A DNA stretch of 64,000 bases from Nesterenkonia lacusekhoensis (GTDB taxonomy: Bacteria; Actinomycetota; Actinomycetes; Actinomycetales; Micrococcaceae). The translations under genes and the position numbers were made by a program. The stretch spans positions 1,488,001 through 1,552,000 of the forward strand of contig NZ_JAGINX010000001.1 in assembly GCF_017876395.1 (NCBI RefSeq). The letters are read 5' to 3'. Position 1 is the first letter of the stretch. Each line of letters starts with the position of its first letter. Below are positions 37,077 to 45,967 of the stretch, one piece after another. A model generated the notes under the pieces. The model was not told where the DNA came from. It saw only the letters and a list, made by a program, of their open reading frames with translations, and ran no database searches.

Positions 37077-40000
37077 CTATCCTTCCAGGCAGCTGGGCCC
37101 CAGAAGGACCTTGAGGTCGCCATAGAGCCCTGGTGACGGCGTGACCTGGTATTCCGGGCCCAGACGCATCAGTTCGACCTTGTCCCCGGAGAGCAGCTTC
37201 ACGTGCACCTCATTGCTGCCGCGATAACGCTGCAGGGTCTCCCCCAGCTGGGTGACCACCTTCTCGGAGGCACGCTGGGCCGAGACCGAGAGCACCACGG
37301 GACCGGTGCTCGCGCCCTCACCCTCCAGGTCCGGGACGACCATGTCCTGGGCGGAGATGGAGACCCCGCCGTCCTCGCGCCGCTGGAGCCGGCCCTTGAT
37401 GGCCACCACCAGATCATCGGCCAGCACCATGGACACCGGCTGGTAGGCCTTGCCGAAGAACATGACCTCGATGGTGCCGGCCAGGTCCTCGACCTCCAAC
37501 CGGGCGTAGGGATTGCCCGAGCTCTTGGCGATGCGCCGCTGCAGGCCGGTGATCATCCCTGCGATGGTCACTGTGGTCCCATCCGGCGGACCGTCCTCGC
37601 TCAGCAGCGAGGTGATGGAGCGATCGGCGTGTTGGGCCAGGACGCGATCGAGCCCCTGCAGCGGATGGTCCGAGACGTAGAGTCCCAGCATCTCGCGTTC
37701 AAAGGCGAGCTTGTCCTTCTTGTCCCATTCGGGCAGATCCGGGACGGCGACGCCGTCGATGTCTCCGATGTCGCTGTCCTCGCCGGCCATCGCCCCGAAG
37801 ATGTCCGTCTCGTACTGCTGCGACTGCTTCTTCTGGCTGATCGCCTGGTCCACCGCCTGTTCGTGCACGGTGACCAGAGCGCGGCGGGTGTGGCCGAGCT
37901 CGTCGAAGGCCCCTGCTTTGATCATCGACTCGATGGTCCGCTTATTGCAGACATGCATGGGGACCTTCTTCAGAAAGTCGGAGAAGCTCTCATAGGATCC
38001 CTGCTCCTCTCGGGCCTCCACCATGCCGGCGACCACGTTGGAGCCCACATTGCGCACAGCACCCATGCCGAATCGGATCATGTCGTCGCCGACCGGGGTG
38101 AAGGTCAGCGCGGAGTCGTTGACCGAGGGTGCCGAGACGGTGATGCCCATGCGCCGACACTCTGAGAGGTACATGGCCAGCTTGTCGCGGTTCTCACCCA
38201 CAGACGTCAGCAGCGCTGCCATGTACTCGGCCGGGTAGTTGGCCTTCAGATAGGCGGTCCAATATGCGATCAGGCCGTAGGCCGCGGAGTGGGCCTTGTT
38301 GAAGGCGTAGTCGGAGAAGGGCAGCAGAATGTCCCACAGGGCCTGTGCGGCCTCCTCGGAGAAGCCGTTCTCCTTCATGCCGCTGAAGAAGCCGACCTGC
38401 TGCTTATCCAGCTCAGCCTTCTTCTTCTTACCCATCACACGGCGGAGGATGTCCGCCTGGCCCAGGGAGTAGCCGGCCACCTTCTGGGCGATGGCCATCA
38501 CCTGCTCCTGATAGATGATCAGGCCGTAGGTGGTCGAGAGGATCTCCTTCAGTGGCTCGGCGAGCTCAGGATGGATCGGGGTGACCTCCTGGGCCCCGTT
38601 CTTGCGCAGCGCATAGTTGGTGTGTGAGTTCGCACCCATCGGGCCGGGCCGGTAGAGGGCGATGGTCGCCGAGATGTCCTCGAAGTTGTCAGGCTTCATC
38701 GCCTTCAGCAGCGACTGCAGACCCGAACCGTCCAGCTGGAAGACGCCCAACGTCTTACCGCTGGCCAGAAGGTCGTAGGAGGGCCGGTCATCGAGCTCCA
38801 GAGTCTCCAGGTCGATGTCCACGCCCCGGTTCTTCCGGATGTTCTCCAGCGCGTCAGAGATGATCGTGAGGTTGCGCAGCCCCAGAAAGTCCATCTTGAT
38901 CAGACCCAGCGACTCACAGATCGGGTAGTCGAACTGGGTGATGATGGCGCCGTCCTGCTCACGCTTCATCAGCGGGATGATGTCCAGCAGCGGGTCGGAG
39001 GACATGATGACGCCTGCGGCGTGGACGCCCCACTGGCGCTTCAGGCCCTCCAGACCGGAGGCGAGATCGAAGATCTCCTTCATCCGCGGATCCGAGTCCA
39101 GGAACTCGCGCATCTCACCGGCCTCGGAGTAGCGGGCCGACTTCTCGTCGTAGATCTCCCCGAGCGGCATCGGCTTGCCCTGTGCGTCGGGCGGCATCTT
39201 CTTGGTCAGCTGATCACCGGTGGAGAAGGGCTCGCCCATCACGCGGGCCGAGTCCTTCAGCGCCTGCTTGGATTTGATGGTGCCGTAGGTGACGATCATC
39301 GCGACCCGCTCGTCGCCGTATTTGCGGACCACATAGTCGATGACCTCGGAACGACGCCGATCATCGAAGTCGATGTCGAAGTCGGGCATGGAGACACGGT
39401 CCGGGTTGAGGAACCGCTCGAAGAACAGCCCGTGCTCCAAGGGGTTCAGATCGGTGATGCGCATGGCATAGGCCACCATGGAGCCGGCCCCGGAACCACG
39501 TCCGGGGCCCACACGGATGCCGTTCTCTTTGGCCCACCGGATGAAGTCGGCCACCACGAGGAAATAGCCCGGGAAGCCCATCTGGTTGATGATGCCGATC
39601 TCGTACTCGGCCTGCTCGCGGACCTCAGAGGGGATACCGGAGGGGAAGCGGTAGTCCAGGCCGCGCTCGACCTCCTTGCGGAACCAGGTGTCCTCGGTCT
39701 CACCCTCCGGAGTGGGGAACTTCGGCATGTAGGAGGCCGACTCGTCGAACTCGACCTGGCAGCGCTCAGCGATGGCCAGCGTGTTGTCACAGGCCTCGGG
39801 GAAGTCCCGGAAGAGATCGCGCATCTCCGCCGGAGACTTCAGGTAGAACTCCTCGGAGTCGAACTTGAAGCGGTTCGGATCATCCAGCGTGGAGTTCGAC
39901 TGCACGCACAGCAGCGCCCCGTGGGACTTGTGATCGTGCTGATGGGTGTAGTGGAGGTCGTTGGTGGCCACCAGCGGCAGATTCAGGTCCTTGGCCAGTT

Positions 40001-40625
40001 TGAGGAGATCGTTCTTGACCTTGCGCTCGATCTCCAGACCGTGGTCCATCAGCTCGCAGAAGAAGTTGCCCTTGCCGAAGATGTCCTCGAACTCGCCGGC
40101 GGCGCGCTTGGCCTCCTCGTACTGGCCCAGGTGCAGGCGGGTCTGGATCTCCCCGGAGGGACAGCCGGTGGTGGCGATGATCCCCTTGCCGTAGGTCTCC
40201 AGCAGCTCCCGGTCCATACGAGGCTTGAAGTAGTAACCCTCCATGGAGGCCAGCGAGCCCAGTCGGAACAGGTTGTGCATGCCGGCGGTGTTCTCCGCCC
40301 ACATCGTCATGTGAGTGTAGGCACCGCCGCCGGAGACGTCCTTCTCCCCCACGACGCCGTCTCCCCACTTGACTCGGCGCCGCTCAGAGCGGTGGGTCCC
40401 CGGCGTCAGATAGGCCTCGAGTCCGATGATGGGTTTGACGTCGTACTGCTGAGCGGTCTTCCAGAACTCATAGGCACCGAAGAGGAAGCCGTGGTCCGTC
40501 GTGGCCACCGCCGGCATCCCCAGGTTCTGGGTCTGCTCGAAGAGCTCACCGATCTTGGCGGCTCCATCGAGCATGGAGTACTCCGTGTGGTTGTGCAGGT
40601 GGACGAAGTCACCGTTGCGCGCCAT
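37077..40625 (-). CDS. dnaE: DNA polymerase III alpha subunit (DnaE1)
   Basis: Replicative polymerase of 1182 residues: N-terminal PHP domain with intact metal motifs (FVHLHNHTEYSMLDG, ATTDHG, HYTHQHDH), polymerase C-family core with the catalytic Asp triplet in MPDFDIDFDDRRR and YRPGPMGANSH, finger and tau-binding regions, then OB-fold (VTIAGMITGLQRRI) and C-terminal domain. The retained PHP metal residues suggest a proofreading-capable DnaE1, known for actinobacteria. ATG follows GGAGACT. Length is normal. Confidence 0.97.
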   Translation of the reverse strand: MARNGDFVHLHNHTEYSMLDGAAKIGELFEQTQNLGMPAVATTDHGFLFGAYEFWKTAQQYDVKPIIGLEAYLTPGTHRSERRRVKWGDGVVGEKDVSGGGAYTHMTMWAENTAGMHNLFRLGSLASMEGYYFKPRMDRELLETYGKGIIATTGCPSGEIQTRLHLGQYEEAKRAAGEFEDIFGKGNFFCELMDHGLEIERKVKNDLLKLAKDLNLPLVATNDLHYTHQHDHKSHGALLCVQSNSTLDDPNRFKFDSEEFYLKSPAEMRDLFRDFPEACDNTLAIAERCQVEFDESASYMPKFPTPEGETEDTWFRKEVERGLDYRFPSGIPSEVREQAEYEIGIINQMGFPGYFLVVADFIRWAKENGIRVGPGRGSGAGSMVAYAMRITDLNPLEHGLFFERFLNPDRVSMPDFDIDFDDRRRSEVIDYVVRKYGDERVAMIVTYGTIKSKQALKDSARVMGEPFSTGDQLTKKMPPDAQGKPMPLGEIYDEKSARYSEAGEMREFLDSDPRMKEIFDLASGLEGLKRQWGVHAAGVIMSSDPLLDIIPLMKREQDGAIITQFDYPICESLGLIKMDFLGLRNLTIISDALENIRKNRGVDIDLETLELDDRPSYDLLASGKTLGVFQLDGSGLQSLLKAMKPDNFEDISATIALYRPGPMGANSHTNYALRKNGAQEVTPIHPELAEPLKEILSTTYGLIIYQEQVMAIAQKVAGYSLGQADILRRVMGKKKKAELDKQQVGFFSGMKENGFSEEAAQALWDILLPFSDYAFNKAHSAAYGLIAYWTAYLKANYPAEYMAALLTSVGENRDKLAMYLSECRRMGITVSAPSVNDSALTFTPVGDDMIRFGMGAVRNVGSNVVAGMVEAREEQGSYESFSDFLKKVPMHVCNKRTIESMIKAGAFDELGHTRRALVTVHEQAVDQAISQKKQSQQYETDIFGAMAGEDSDIGDIDGVAVPDLPEWDKKDKLAFEREMLGLYVSDHPLQGLDRVLAQHADRSITSLLSEDGPPDGTTVTIAGMITGLQRRIAKSSGNPYARLEVEDLAGTIEVMFFGKAYQPVSMVLADDLVVAIKGRLQRREDGGVSISAQDMVVPDLEGEGASTGPVVLSVSAQRASEKVVTQLGETLQRYRGSNEVHVKLLSGDKVELMRLGPEYQVTPSPGLYGDLKVLLGPSCLEG

Positions 40626-40643
40626 AGTCTCCAGCCTTCTTCC

Positions 40644-41600
40644 TCAGCCGTTGTCCAGAATGTCCAGTGCCTGGGCCAGGTCCTGCGGATACTCCGAGCG
40701 GAAGCTCACCCATTCCCCGGAGGCGGGGTGGGCGAAGCCCAGCTCCACCGCATGCAGCCACTGCCGGGTCAGGCCCAGGTGCGAGGCCAGGTGCGGATCC
40801 GCTCCGTAGGTCAGATCCCCGGCACAGGGATGGCCCATGGCGGAGAAGTGCACACGGATCTGGTGGGTCCGCCCCGTCTCCAGCTGGATCTCCATCAGGC
40901 TGGCCCGCCCATAGGCCTCCAGCAGGCGGTAATGGGTACGAGAGGACCGTCCGCCCTCGAGCACAGCGAACTTCCAGTCGTGCCCCGGATGTCGGCCGAT
41001 GGGTGCGTCGATGGTGCCGTCCACCGGGTCCGGCAGCCCTTGGACCAGAGCGTGATAGGTCTTTGAAGGAGTGCGGTCCCGGAAGGCGTCCTTGAGCACG
41101 CTGTAGGCCCGCTCGGTCTTGGCCACGACCATGATCCCGGAGGTGCCGACGTCGAGACGGTGCACGATGCCGCGGCGCTCCTGGGCTCCGGAGGTGGCGA
41201 TCTCCACCCCTTGGCCGAGCAGCCCCCCGATGACGGTGGGACCGGTCCAGCCGGGCGAAGGATGAGCCGCGACGCCGACCGGCTTGTCCACGACGACGAG
41301 GTCCTCGTCCTCATGCAGCAGCCTCAGATCCTGCACGACTTCCTCCTTCACTGCCAGGGGGTCTTCTTCCTCGGGAACTTCGACGCTCACGAGCGATCCG
41401 GCGCTGAGCTTCTCCGACTTTCTGATCGGGACTCCCGCACTGCGCCCCTGAGTGCGGTCCTGGCCCCAGCGGACCAAGCCGGAGCTCAGCCATCGGCCGG
41501 CTTCGGTGCGCGAGATCCCGAACTGGGCGGCCAGCACGGCGTCGGCCCGTCGTCCCCCGGAGGCGGCGTCGACGGTGAACGTGGTCTCCTCCACGCTCAT
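40644..41600 (-). CDS. RluA-family pseudouridine synthase (RluD-like)
   Basis: Isomerises uridines to pseudouridine in rRNA or tRNA. The 318 residues begin with an S4 RNA-binding domain (RRADAVLAAQFGISRTEAGRWL) and have the catalytic Asp in HRLDVGTSGIMVVAKTE, with LVVVDKPVGVAAHPSPGW upstream and ETGRTHQIRVHFSAMGHP downstream. Actinobacterial homologues next to lspA are usually called RluD; the target is not proven here. The start overlaps the lspA stop by 4 nt. Confidence 0.92.
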   Translation of the reverse strand: MSVEETTFTVDAASGGRRADAVLAAQFGISRTEAGRWLSSGLVRWGQDRTQGRSAGVPIRKSEKLSAGSLVSVEVPEEEDPLAVKEEVVQDLRLLHEDEDLVVVDKPVGVAAHPSPGWTGPTVIGGLLGQGVEIATSGAQERRGIVHRLDVGTSGIMVVAKTERAYSVLKDAFRDRTPSKTYHALVQGLPDPVDGTIDAPIGRHPGHDWKFAVLEGGRSSRTHYRLLEAYGRASLMEIQLETGRTHQIRVHFSAMGHPCAGDLTYGADPHLASHLGLTRQWLHAVELGFAHPASGEWVSFRSEYPQDLAQALDILDNG

Positions 41601-42211
41601 CCGACAGTGTCTTCCTCAGTGCTGTCCTGCTCAGTGCTGTCCTGCTCAGACGCCTGTCCTTCGATGCTGCCGTCGATGGTCCGTCCGGTGAGCATCAGCA
41701 GGCACATCCCGATCATCGAGCAGGTGATGAAGATGTCTGCCACATTCATGACCGCGAAGTTCGGAACAGCGATGAAGTCCACCACATGGCCCTGACCGAA
41801 GGAGACGAAGGACCCGTCCTCCAACGACGGCGGCCGGAAGAGTCGGTCGGTCAGGTTGCCCGTGATGCCGCCGGCGAGGCCGCCCAGACCCAGCGTCCAC
41901 AGCCAGGAGCCGCCCAGCCTGCGGGACTGCCAGATCACGACCAGGAGCACTGCGGTCGTGATGAGGGTGAAGACCCAGGTGTGATCGGTCCCCATGGAGA
42001 ATGCTGCGCCGGGGTTGAGGTGGTGACGCCAGTAGAGCACCGGAGGCAGCACCTCCACCTGCTCGTGCAGCTCCAGGGTCCGCTCCACCCAGAGTTTGGT
42101 CCCCTGGTCGAGGGCCCAGGCGCCCACCGCCACCAGGGAGGCGAGGATCAGAGCAGCTCTGCGTGAGGGGCCGCGCAGCGGGTGGGAGGATCCGGCAACC
42201 GATTCAGACAC
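41597..42211 (-). CDS. lspA: Lipoprotein signal peptidase II
   Basis: Membrane aspartyl protease removing signal peptides from Lgt-modified prolipoproteins. 204 residues, four helices; catalytic Asps in GNLTDRLFR and NVADIFIT, with the conserved NPGAAFSMG. The second motif residue is Thr where GNLIDR is commoner. Start is GTG; upstream AAGG. The C-terminal tail after about residue 185 is acidic and repetitive (EQDSTEQDSTEED). It is coupled to the pseudouridine synthase gene by overlap. Confidence 0.95.
   Translation of the reverse strand: MSESVAGSSHPLRGPSRRAALILASLVAVGAWALDQGTKLWVERTLELHEQVEVLPPVLYWRHHLNPGAAFSMGTDHTWVFTLITTAVLLVVIWQSRRLGGSWLWTLGLGGLAGGITGNLTDRLFRPPSLEDGSFVSFGQGHVVDFIAVPNFAVMNVADIFITCSMIGMCLLMLTGRTIDGSIEGQASEQDSTEQDSTEEDTVG
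41617..41646 (-). repeat. Two 15-bp tandem repeats in the lspA tail
   Basis: A 15-bp unit (plus strand CAGTGCTGTCCTGCT) occurs twice, head to tail, with no mismatch. It encodes an acidic, in-frame 5-residue repeat in the cytoplasmic C terminus of LspA. Confidence 0.9.
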
Positions 42212-42242
42212 CCATCTACCTTACTCTCTGCGTCTGTACACA

Positions 42243-42294
42243 TGCGAGAAGGGGCGGCAGAGGACCCCTCGGTCCTCTGCCGCCCCTTCTCGCA
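42243..42294 (-). terminator. Perfect 24-bp hairpin after divIVA
   Basis: The inverted repeat has 24 paired bases per arm and a 4-nt loop (42267-42270), with no mismatch. It starts 21 nt after the divIVA stop and ends 32 nt before lspA. It has no U tract but should block transcription and separate the dcw cluster from lspA. Confidence 0.8.
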
Positions 42295-42314
42295 GGCGAC
42301 ACTGAGCGGCTCTG

Positions 42315-43247
42315 CTACTCGGCGCCGGTGGTCTCCTTCTCGATGGAGCCGCGGCTGTTGAGGTCGTTGAGCTGGCCTTCGATGTAGTCCTTCAGGCGGG
42401 CGCGGTAGTCGCGCTCGAAGCTGGTCAGCTCGGTGACCTTGCCCTCCAGGTCTGCCTTCTTCCGCTCCAGGGCGGAGAGAGTCCGGGACGAGGTCAGCTC
42501 GGCCTCCTCGATCATGGTGTTCGCCCGGGTCTCAGCCTCGGTCACGATCTCCTGGCGCTTGCGCTCCGCTTCGGTGATGTACTCCTCGCGGGTCTGCTCA
42601 CCCTCGGAGATGAGCTCATCACGCTTGGTCTGGCCCTCGTTGACCAGCTCTTCGCGCTTCTGCTCGCCCTCGGAGATGTACTGTGCACGGGTCTGCTCGC
42701 CCTCGGAGATGTAGGCGGCCCGGGTCTGCTCGCCCTCGGCCACGTACTGGTCGTGGAGCTTCTGCGCCATGGCCAGCACGCCGGCTGCGGAGTTGGCCTC
42801 GTCCCCGCCGGAGGGAGCAGCCGCGGCAGGAGCCGCAGCGGCCTCCGGGCGGCGCTGAGCCGGTGCGGTGCCGGGAGCGTACTCCGGCTGGGCGCTGACA
42901 GCAGACTGTTCGACGGCCGGCTCAGCCGAGTCTTCCGCCTCCTGGTCCTCCTGCTCGTCCTCGTCGGTGACGGGGGCGAAGGTGCCGGTCACCTCTGCAG
43001 CGGTTCCGGCGTAGCCGGAGAGGCCGGCGTCGTTGAGGTCGTCCGGCTCGAGGTTCGAGGGGTTCTCCTCGATCTGCTCCTCGAGAGAGGTCACCTGCGC
43101 CTGCAGGTCCTCATTCTCCTGGATCAGCCGTCGCCACTCGACAACCACCTCGTCCAGGAAGTCGTCGACCTCGTCCTTGTCATAGCCGGGACGGAATTTG
43201 GTCTCCGGGAATTCCTTGTTCAGGAGGTCGTCTGGTGTCAGAGCCAT
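42315..43247 (-). CDS. divIVA: Cell division/polar growth protein DivIVA (Wag31)
   Basis: Membrane-curvature-sensing coiled-coil protein that recruits the polar wall machinery in actinobacteria. 310 residues: N-terminal DivIVA lipid-binding domain (MALTPDDLLNKEFPETKF, GYDKDEVDDFLDEV), a long acidic, Pro/Ala-rich unstructured linker (about residues 60-155), then a C-terminal coiled coil (about 158-300). The coiled coil contains eight 11-residue repeats. ATG follows GAGGTGACACCGC. It is the last gene of the dcw series. Confidence 0.95.
   Translation of the reverse strand: MALTPDDLLNKEFPETKFRPGYDKDEVDDFLDEVVVEWRRLIQENEDLQAQVTSLEEQIEENPSNLEPDDLNDAGLSGYAGTAAEVTGTFAPVTDEDEQEDQEAEDSAEPAVEQSAVSAQPEYAPGTAPAQRRPEAAAAPAAAAPSGGDEANSAAGVLAMAQKLHDQYVAEGEQTRAAYISEGEQTRAQYISEGEQKREELVNEGQTKRDELISEGEQTREEYITEAERKRQEIVTEAETRANTMIEEAELTSSRTLSALERKKADLEGKVTELTSFERDYRARLKDYIEGQLNDLNSRGSIEKETTGAE
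42483..42746 (-). repeat. Eight 11-residue (33-bp) repeats in DivIVA
   Basis: Residues 168-255 divide into eight 11-mers, such as YVAEGEQTRAA, YISEGEQTRAQ, YISEGEQKREE, LVNEGQTKRDE, LISEGEQTREE, YITEAERKRQE, IVTEAETRANT, MIEEAELTSSR. The first three are nearly identical at protein level. An 11-residue period is a hendecad coiled coil, less twisted than a heptad one. Confidence 0.9.
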
Positions 43248-43380
43248 GCGGTGTCACCTCATCGAAAAAGTCCATTGGTCACCGCACAGGATACCCAGAG
43301 CGGTTCCTCACCTTCGACCTGAACCTTCAAGTGAGACTTTCAGTTTCGGGGCCCGGCGTCGGCACAGCCGGCGGAGAGCC

Positions 43381-43668
43381 TCAGGCGAAGCTCCGCAGCA
43401 CCATCTGAGCGATGACCACGGCGAAGAACGTGATGAGGAATCCCATATCCAGCGCGACGCCGCCGAGCTGCAGCGGCGGAATACGCTTCTGCAGCCATCT
43501 GATGGGCGGGTCAGTGACCGCATAGACGGCCATGGCCAGCAGCAGAGCTGCCCCCTTGGGCCGCCAGAAGCGGGCGTACTGCTGGGTGATGTCGAAGATG
43601 ATCCGGATGACCAGGGCCAGCTGGAAGACGACCAGCAGCAGGTAGAGGGGCGCGGTGATGAGATCCAC
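43381..43668 (-). CDS. YggT family membrane protein
   Basis: A 95-residue inner-membrane protein with two hydrophobic segments (about residues 5-24 and 70-92) around the conserved middle TDPPIRWLQKRIPPLQLGGVALD. Found between sepF and divIVA in most actinobacteria and Firmicutes and thought to help division or envelope organisation. Start is GTG with a weak upstream RBS. Its exact function is not established. Confidence 0.9.
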   Translation of the reverse strand: MDLITAPLYLLLVVFQLALVIRIIFDITQQYARFWRPKGAALLLAMAVYAVTDPPIRWLQKRIPPLQLGGVALDMGFLITFFAVVIAQMVLRSFA

Positions 43669-43706
43669 AGTGGTTCAGACTACTTCAGTGCCGATGCAGA
43701 TGCAGT

Positions 43707-44381
43707 TCAGCTCTGGTTGAAGAACTGTGCGGAGGAGGGAGCCTCTGCGGCGGCGGCCCGCTCTTCGGCCAAGACCTCGATGTTCTTCGGGGTCAGCAGG
43801 AACACCTTGTTGGTCACCCGCTCGATCGATCCGCCGAGGCCGAAGACCAGACCTGCGGAGAAGTCGACCAGGCGCTTCGCCTCTGCCTCACCCATCTCGG
43901 TGACGTTCATGATGACCGGGATATCGTCCCGGAAGGACTCACCGATGACCTTGGCGTCGTTGTAGGAACGCGGGTGAACAGTGGTGATTTTTCGCATCTC
44001 GGAGCTCTCGTCGCGGGAGGAGGGGGCACGCTTGATCGGGGTCACGGGGGCCCGATAGTCAGGATCCACAGCCAGGCTGCTGCTGTTGTACTGCTGCACG
44101 GAGGAGGCTCCAGGCTGCTCCCCGGTGTTCAGCGGCACCACGGCGCTGTTCTCAGCGGCCGTCGGCACAGCGCCTGTCGCCTGCTGGGCGCTGACAGCAG
44201 GCGCGGCGGAGCGGGCTGCGGACTCGCGGTCTGCAGCGGCCGGTGCGGAGCTGCGGGACTCTGCGACAGATTCCGAGCTGCGCGGCGCGCTCTTCTGCTC
44301 GTTGCTGAAGCTCTCGTCGCTGTAGTCGTCTCCGTCGGCCAAGCCGAGGTAGATCATGGTCTTCTTGAATGCACCGGCCAT
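43707..44381 (-). CDS. sepF: Cell division protein SepF
   Basis: Membrane-associated protein that tethers and aligns FtsZ filaments; actinobacteria lack FtsA, so SepF is the main anchor. 224 residues: N-terminal amphipathic membrane helix ([14 protein letters not shown]), a long Ser/Ala/Glu-rich linker (about residues 18-120), and a C-terminal SepF domain ([33 protein letters not shown] region). The frame extends upstream, but the ATG at 44381 with AGGAG upstream is clear. Confidence 0.95.
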   Translation of the reverse strand: MAGAFKKTMIYLGLADGDDYSDESFSNEQKSAPRSSESVAESRSSAPAAADRESAARSAAPAVSAQQATGAVPTAAENSAVVPLNTGEQPGASSVQQYNSSSLAVDPDYRAPVTPIKRAPSSRDESSEMRKITTVHPRSYNDAKVIGESFRDDIPVIMNVTEMGEAEAKRLVDFSAGLVFGLGGSIERVTNKVFLLTPKNIEVLAEERAAAAEAPSSAQFFNQS

Positions 44382-44430
44382 GAGGGGGTCTCCTGGGGAA
44401 GGGTCGGGTTCTCGCTGCGCGACATCGAGC

Positions 44431-45183
44431 CTACCGGGCAGAGTGCCGCTGCCCGAGGACATCGCGTCCGATCCGCAGGTGTGTCGCACCTTCGGCCACG
44501 GCCTGCTCCAGGTCACCGCTCATCCCCGCCGAGAGCATGTCTGCTCCGGGGTGCTCGGCGAGCAGCTGAGCATGCAGCCGCCTCAGGCGGGCGAAGGCCT
44601 CCGCGGCGGGCTCCTCCAGAGGGGCCACGGCCATGAGTCCCGCCAGGCGCAGTCCGCCCGATCCGACGATCGCCTCCGCCAGTCCGGGGATCTCCTCCGG
44701 TGCCGCTCCCCCGCGGGCGCCGTCCTGGGCCCCTTCGCGCAGGTCCACCTGGATGAGACAGCGCAGCTCTGCCTCACGGCCCACGGCCGCTTTCTTCAGC
44801 CCCCTGACCAGAGAGCTGCGGTCCACCGAGTGCACCGCCTCGGCATAGCCGAGGACCGAGCGGGCCTTATTGGACTGCAGCTGCCCGACGAAGTGCCAGC
44901 GCAGCGGGTCGGCGTCGTAGGCCTGAGCATCGCGGGCACGCAGTCGGTCCCGCACCTGCCGCGCTTTGGAGGATGCCTCCTGGTCCTTGTTCTCACCGAC
45001 ATCACGCACGCCGAGGTCATAGAGACGGATGACGTCTTCGGCGGGGAAATGCTTGGTGACCACGATCAGGGCCGGCAGCTCTTCGCGGCCGGCGGCCTGG
45101 GCGGCTCGCGCGATGCGCTCCTGCACTGCGGAGAGGTTCTGCGCCAGCTCCGCACTCCGGGGGTCTGAGGTCTCGTCGTTCAC
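44431..45183 (-). CDS. YggS family PLP-binding protein
   Basis: A 250-residue TIM-barrel protein controlling PLP homeostasis. It has the PLP lysine in LIVVTKHFP, the conserved [12 protein letters not shown] and [18 protein letters not shown], and a C-terminal phosphate-binding part ([23 protein letters not shown]). Start is GTG overlapping the pgeF stop by 4 nt. Loss of homologues disturbs amino acid and vitamin B6 balance; direct role in division is not known. Confidence 0.92.
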   Translation of the reverse strand: MNDETSDPRSAELAQNLSAVQERIARAAQAAGREELPALIVVTKHFPAEDVIRLYDLGVRDVGENKDQEASSKARQVRDRLRARDAQAYDADPLRWHFVGQLQSNKARSVLGYAEAVHSVDRSSLVRGLKKAAVGREAELRCLIQVDLREGAQDGARGGAAPEEIPGLAEAIVGSGGLRLAGLMAVAPLEEPAAEAFARLRRLHAQLLAEHPGADMLSAGMSGDLEQAVAEGATHLRIGRDVLGQRHSAR

Positions 45184-45923
45184 GTGAGAGAGATTATCCC
45201 GGCGATCCGCCCGGGCGCCGCACCCTGCTGCGCGCTGCGCCGATGTGAGAAGAGCGACGCATCCTCCATGGTGCAGCCACCGGTGTCCACCACCTCGGCG
45301 CCGGCCTGGGAGAGGATGTGTCCGGCCTCGGCGCGCAGATCCAGAGCAGAGGTGCCCCACCGGGTGCGGGATCGGATGGCCGGACGGTCAGCGGCGATCT
45401 GCTCGACCATCTCCTCAGGGATCTCGTAGCAGCGCCCGCACGCTCCGGGCCCGACCCAGGCGGTGATCGTTCCGGGCTCACGCAGCTCCGGCGAGTGGGC
45501 ACGCATGGCCCGCAGAGTGTTCTCCAGGACCCCGCCCAGCAGACCCGGCCGACCGGTGTGGGCCGCTGCGGTGACCACAGACCTGCCGGTGCGCCCGGCC
45601 AGGAGGATGGGCGGGCAGTCGGCGCCCATCACCGCCAGCGGCTGCGCACCGCTGGGCGAGATCCAGGCATCGGCCTCCGGTTCAGGCTCCCCGGGGTCGG
45701 GATGCTCCGTGACGGAGGCGTCGAGGACCCGCGAGGAATGGACCTGATGCAGATAGCGGACGGAATCCGACTCCAGCCCCAGATGCTCCTCCAGACGGCG
45801 TCGGTTCTCGAGGGCCTGAGCGGGGTCACCGACGTGGGTCCCGAGGTTTCCTGCCCGGACAGACGTGAAGGCGACGCGGACCCCGTCCGCGGCATCCTCA
45901 TGCCACCAGAACGGTGTGTCCAC
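45180..45923 (-). CDS. pgeF: Peptidoglycan editing factor PgeF (YfiH/laccase-domain family)
   Basis: A 247-residue member of the multicopper-like YfiH family, which removes wrong residues (such as serine) from peptidoglycan precursors. Zinc/copper ligands appear in LHQVHSSRV, MGADCPPILL, AAAHTGRPGLLGGV and GPGACGRCYEI. The third motif reads HTGRPG where enterobacteria have HAGWRG. Start is GTG, with GGAGGCGAC upstream. It lies between ftsZ and yggS and is co-translated with yggS. Confidence 0.9.
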   Translation of the reverse strand: MDTPFWWHEDAADGVRVAFTSVRAGNLGTHVGDPAQALENRRRLEEHLGLESDSVRYLHQVHSSRVLDASVTEHPDPGEPEPEADAWISPSGAQPLAVMGADCPPILLAGRTGRSVVTAAAHTGRPGLLGGVLENTLRAMRAHSPELREPGTITAWVGPGACGRCYEIPEEMVEQIAADRPAIRSRTRWGTSALDLRAEAGHILSQAGAEVVDTGGCTMEDASLFSHRRSAQQGAAPGRIAGIISLT

Positions 45924-45967
45924 GTCGCCTCCGTATCACTGCGATGGGAAGGTTCTCGCCGAAAGAC

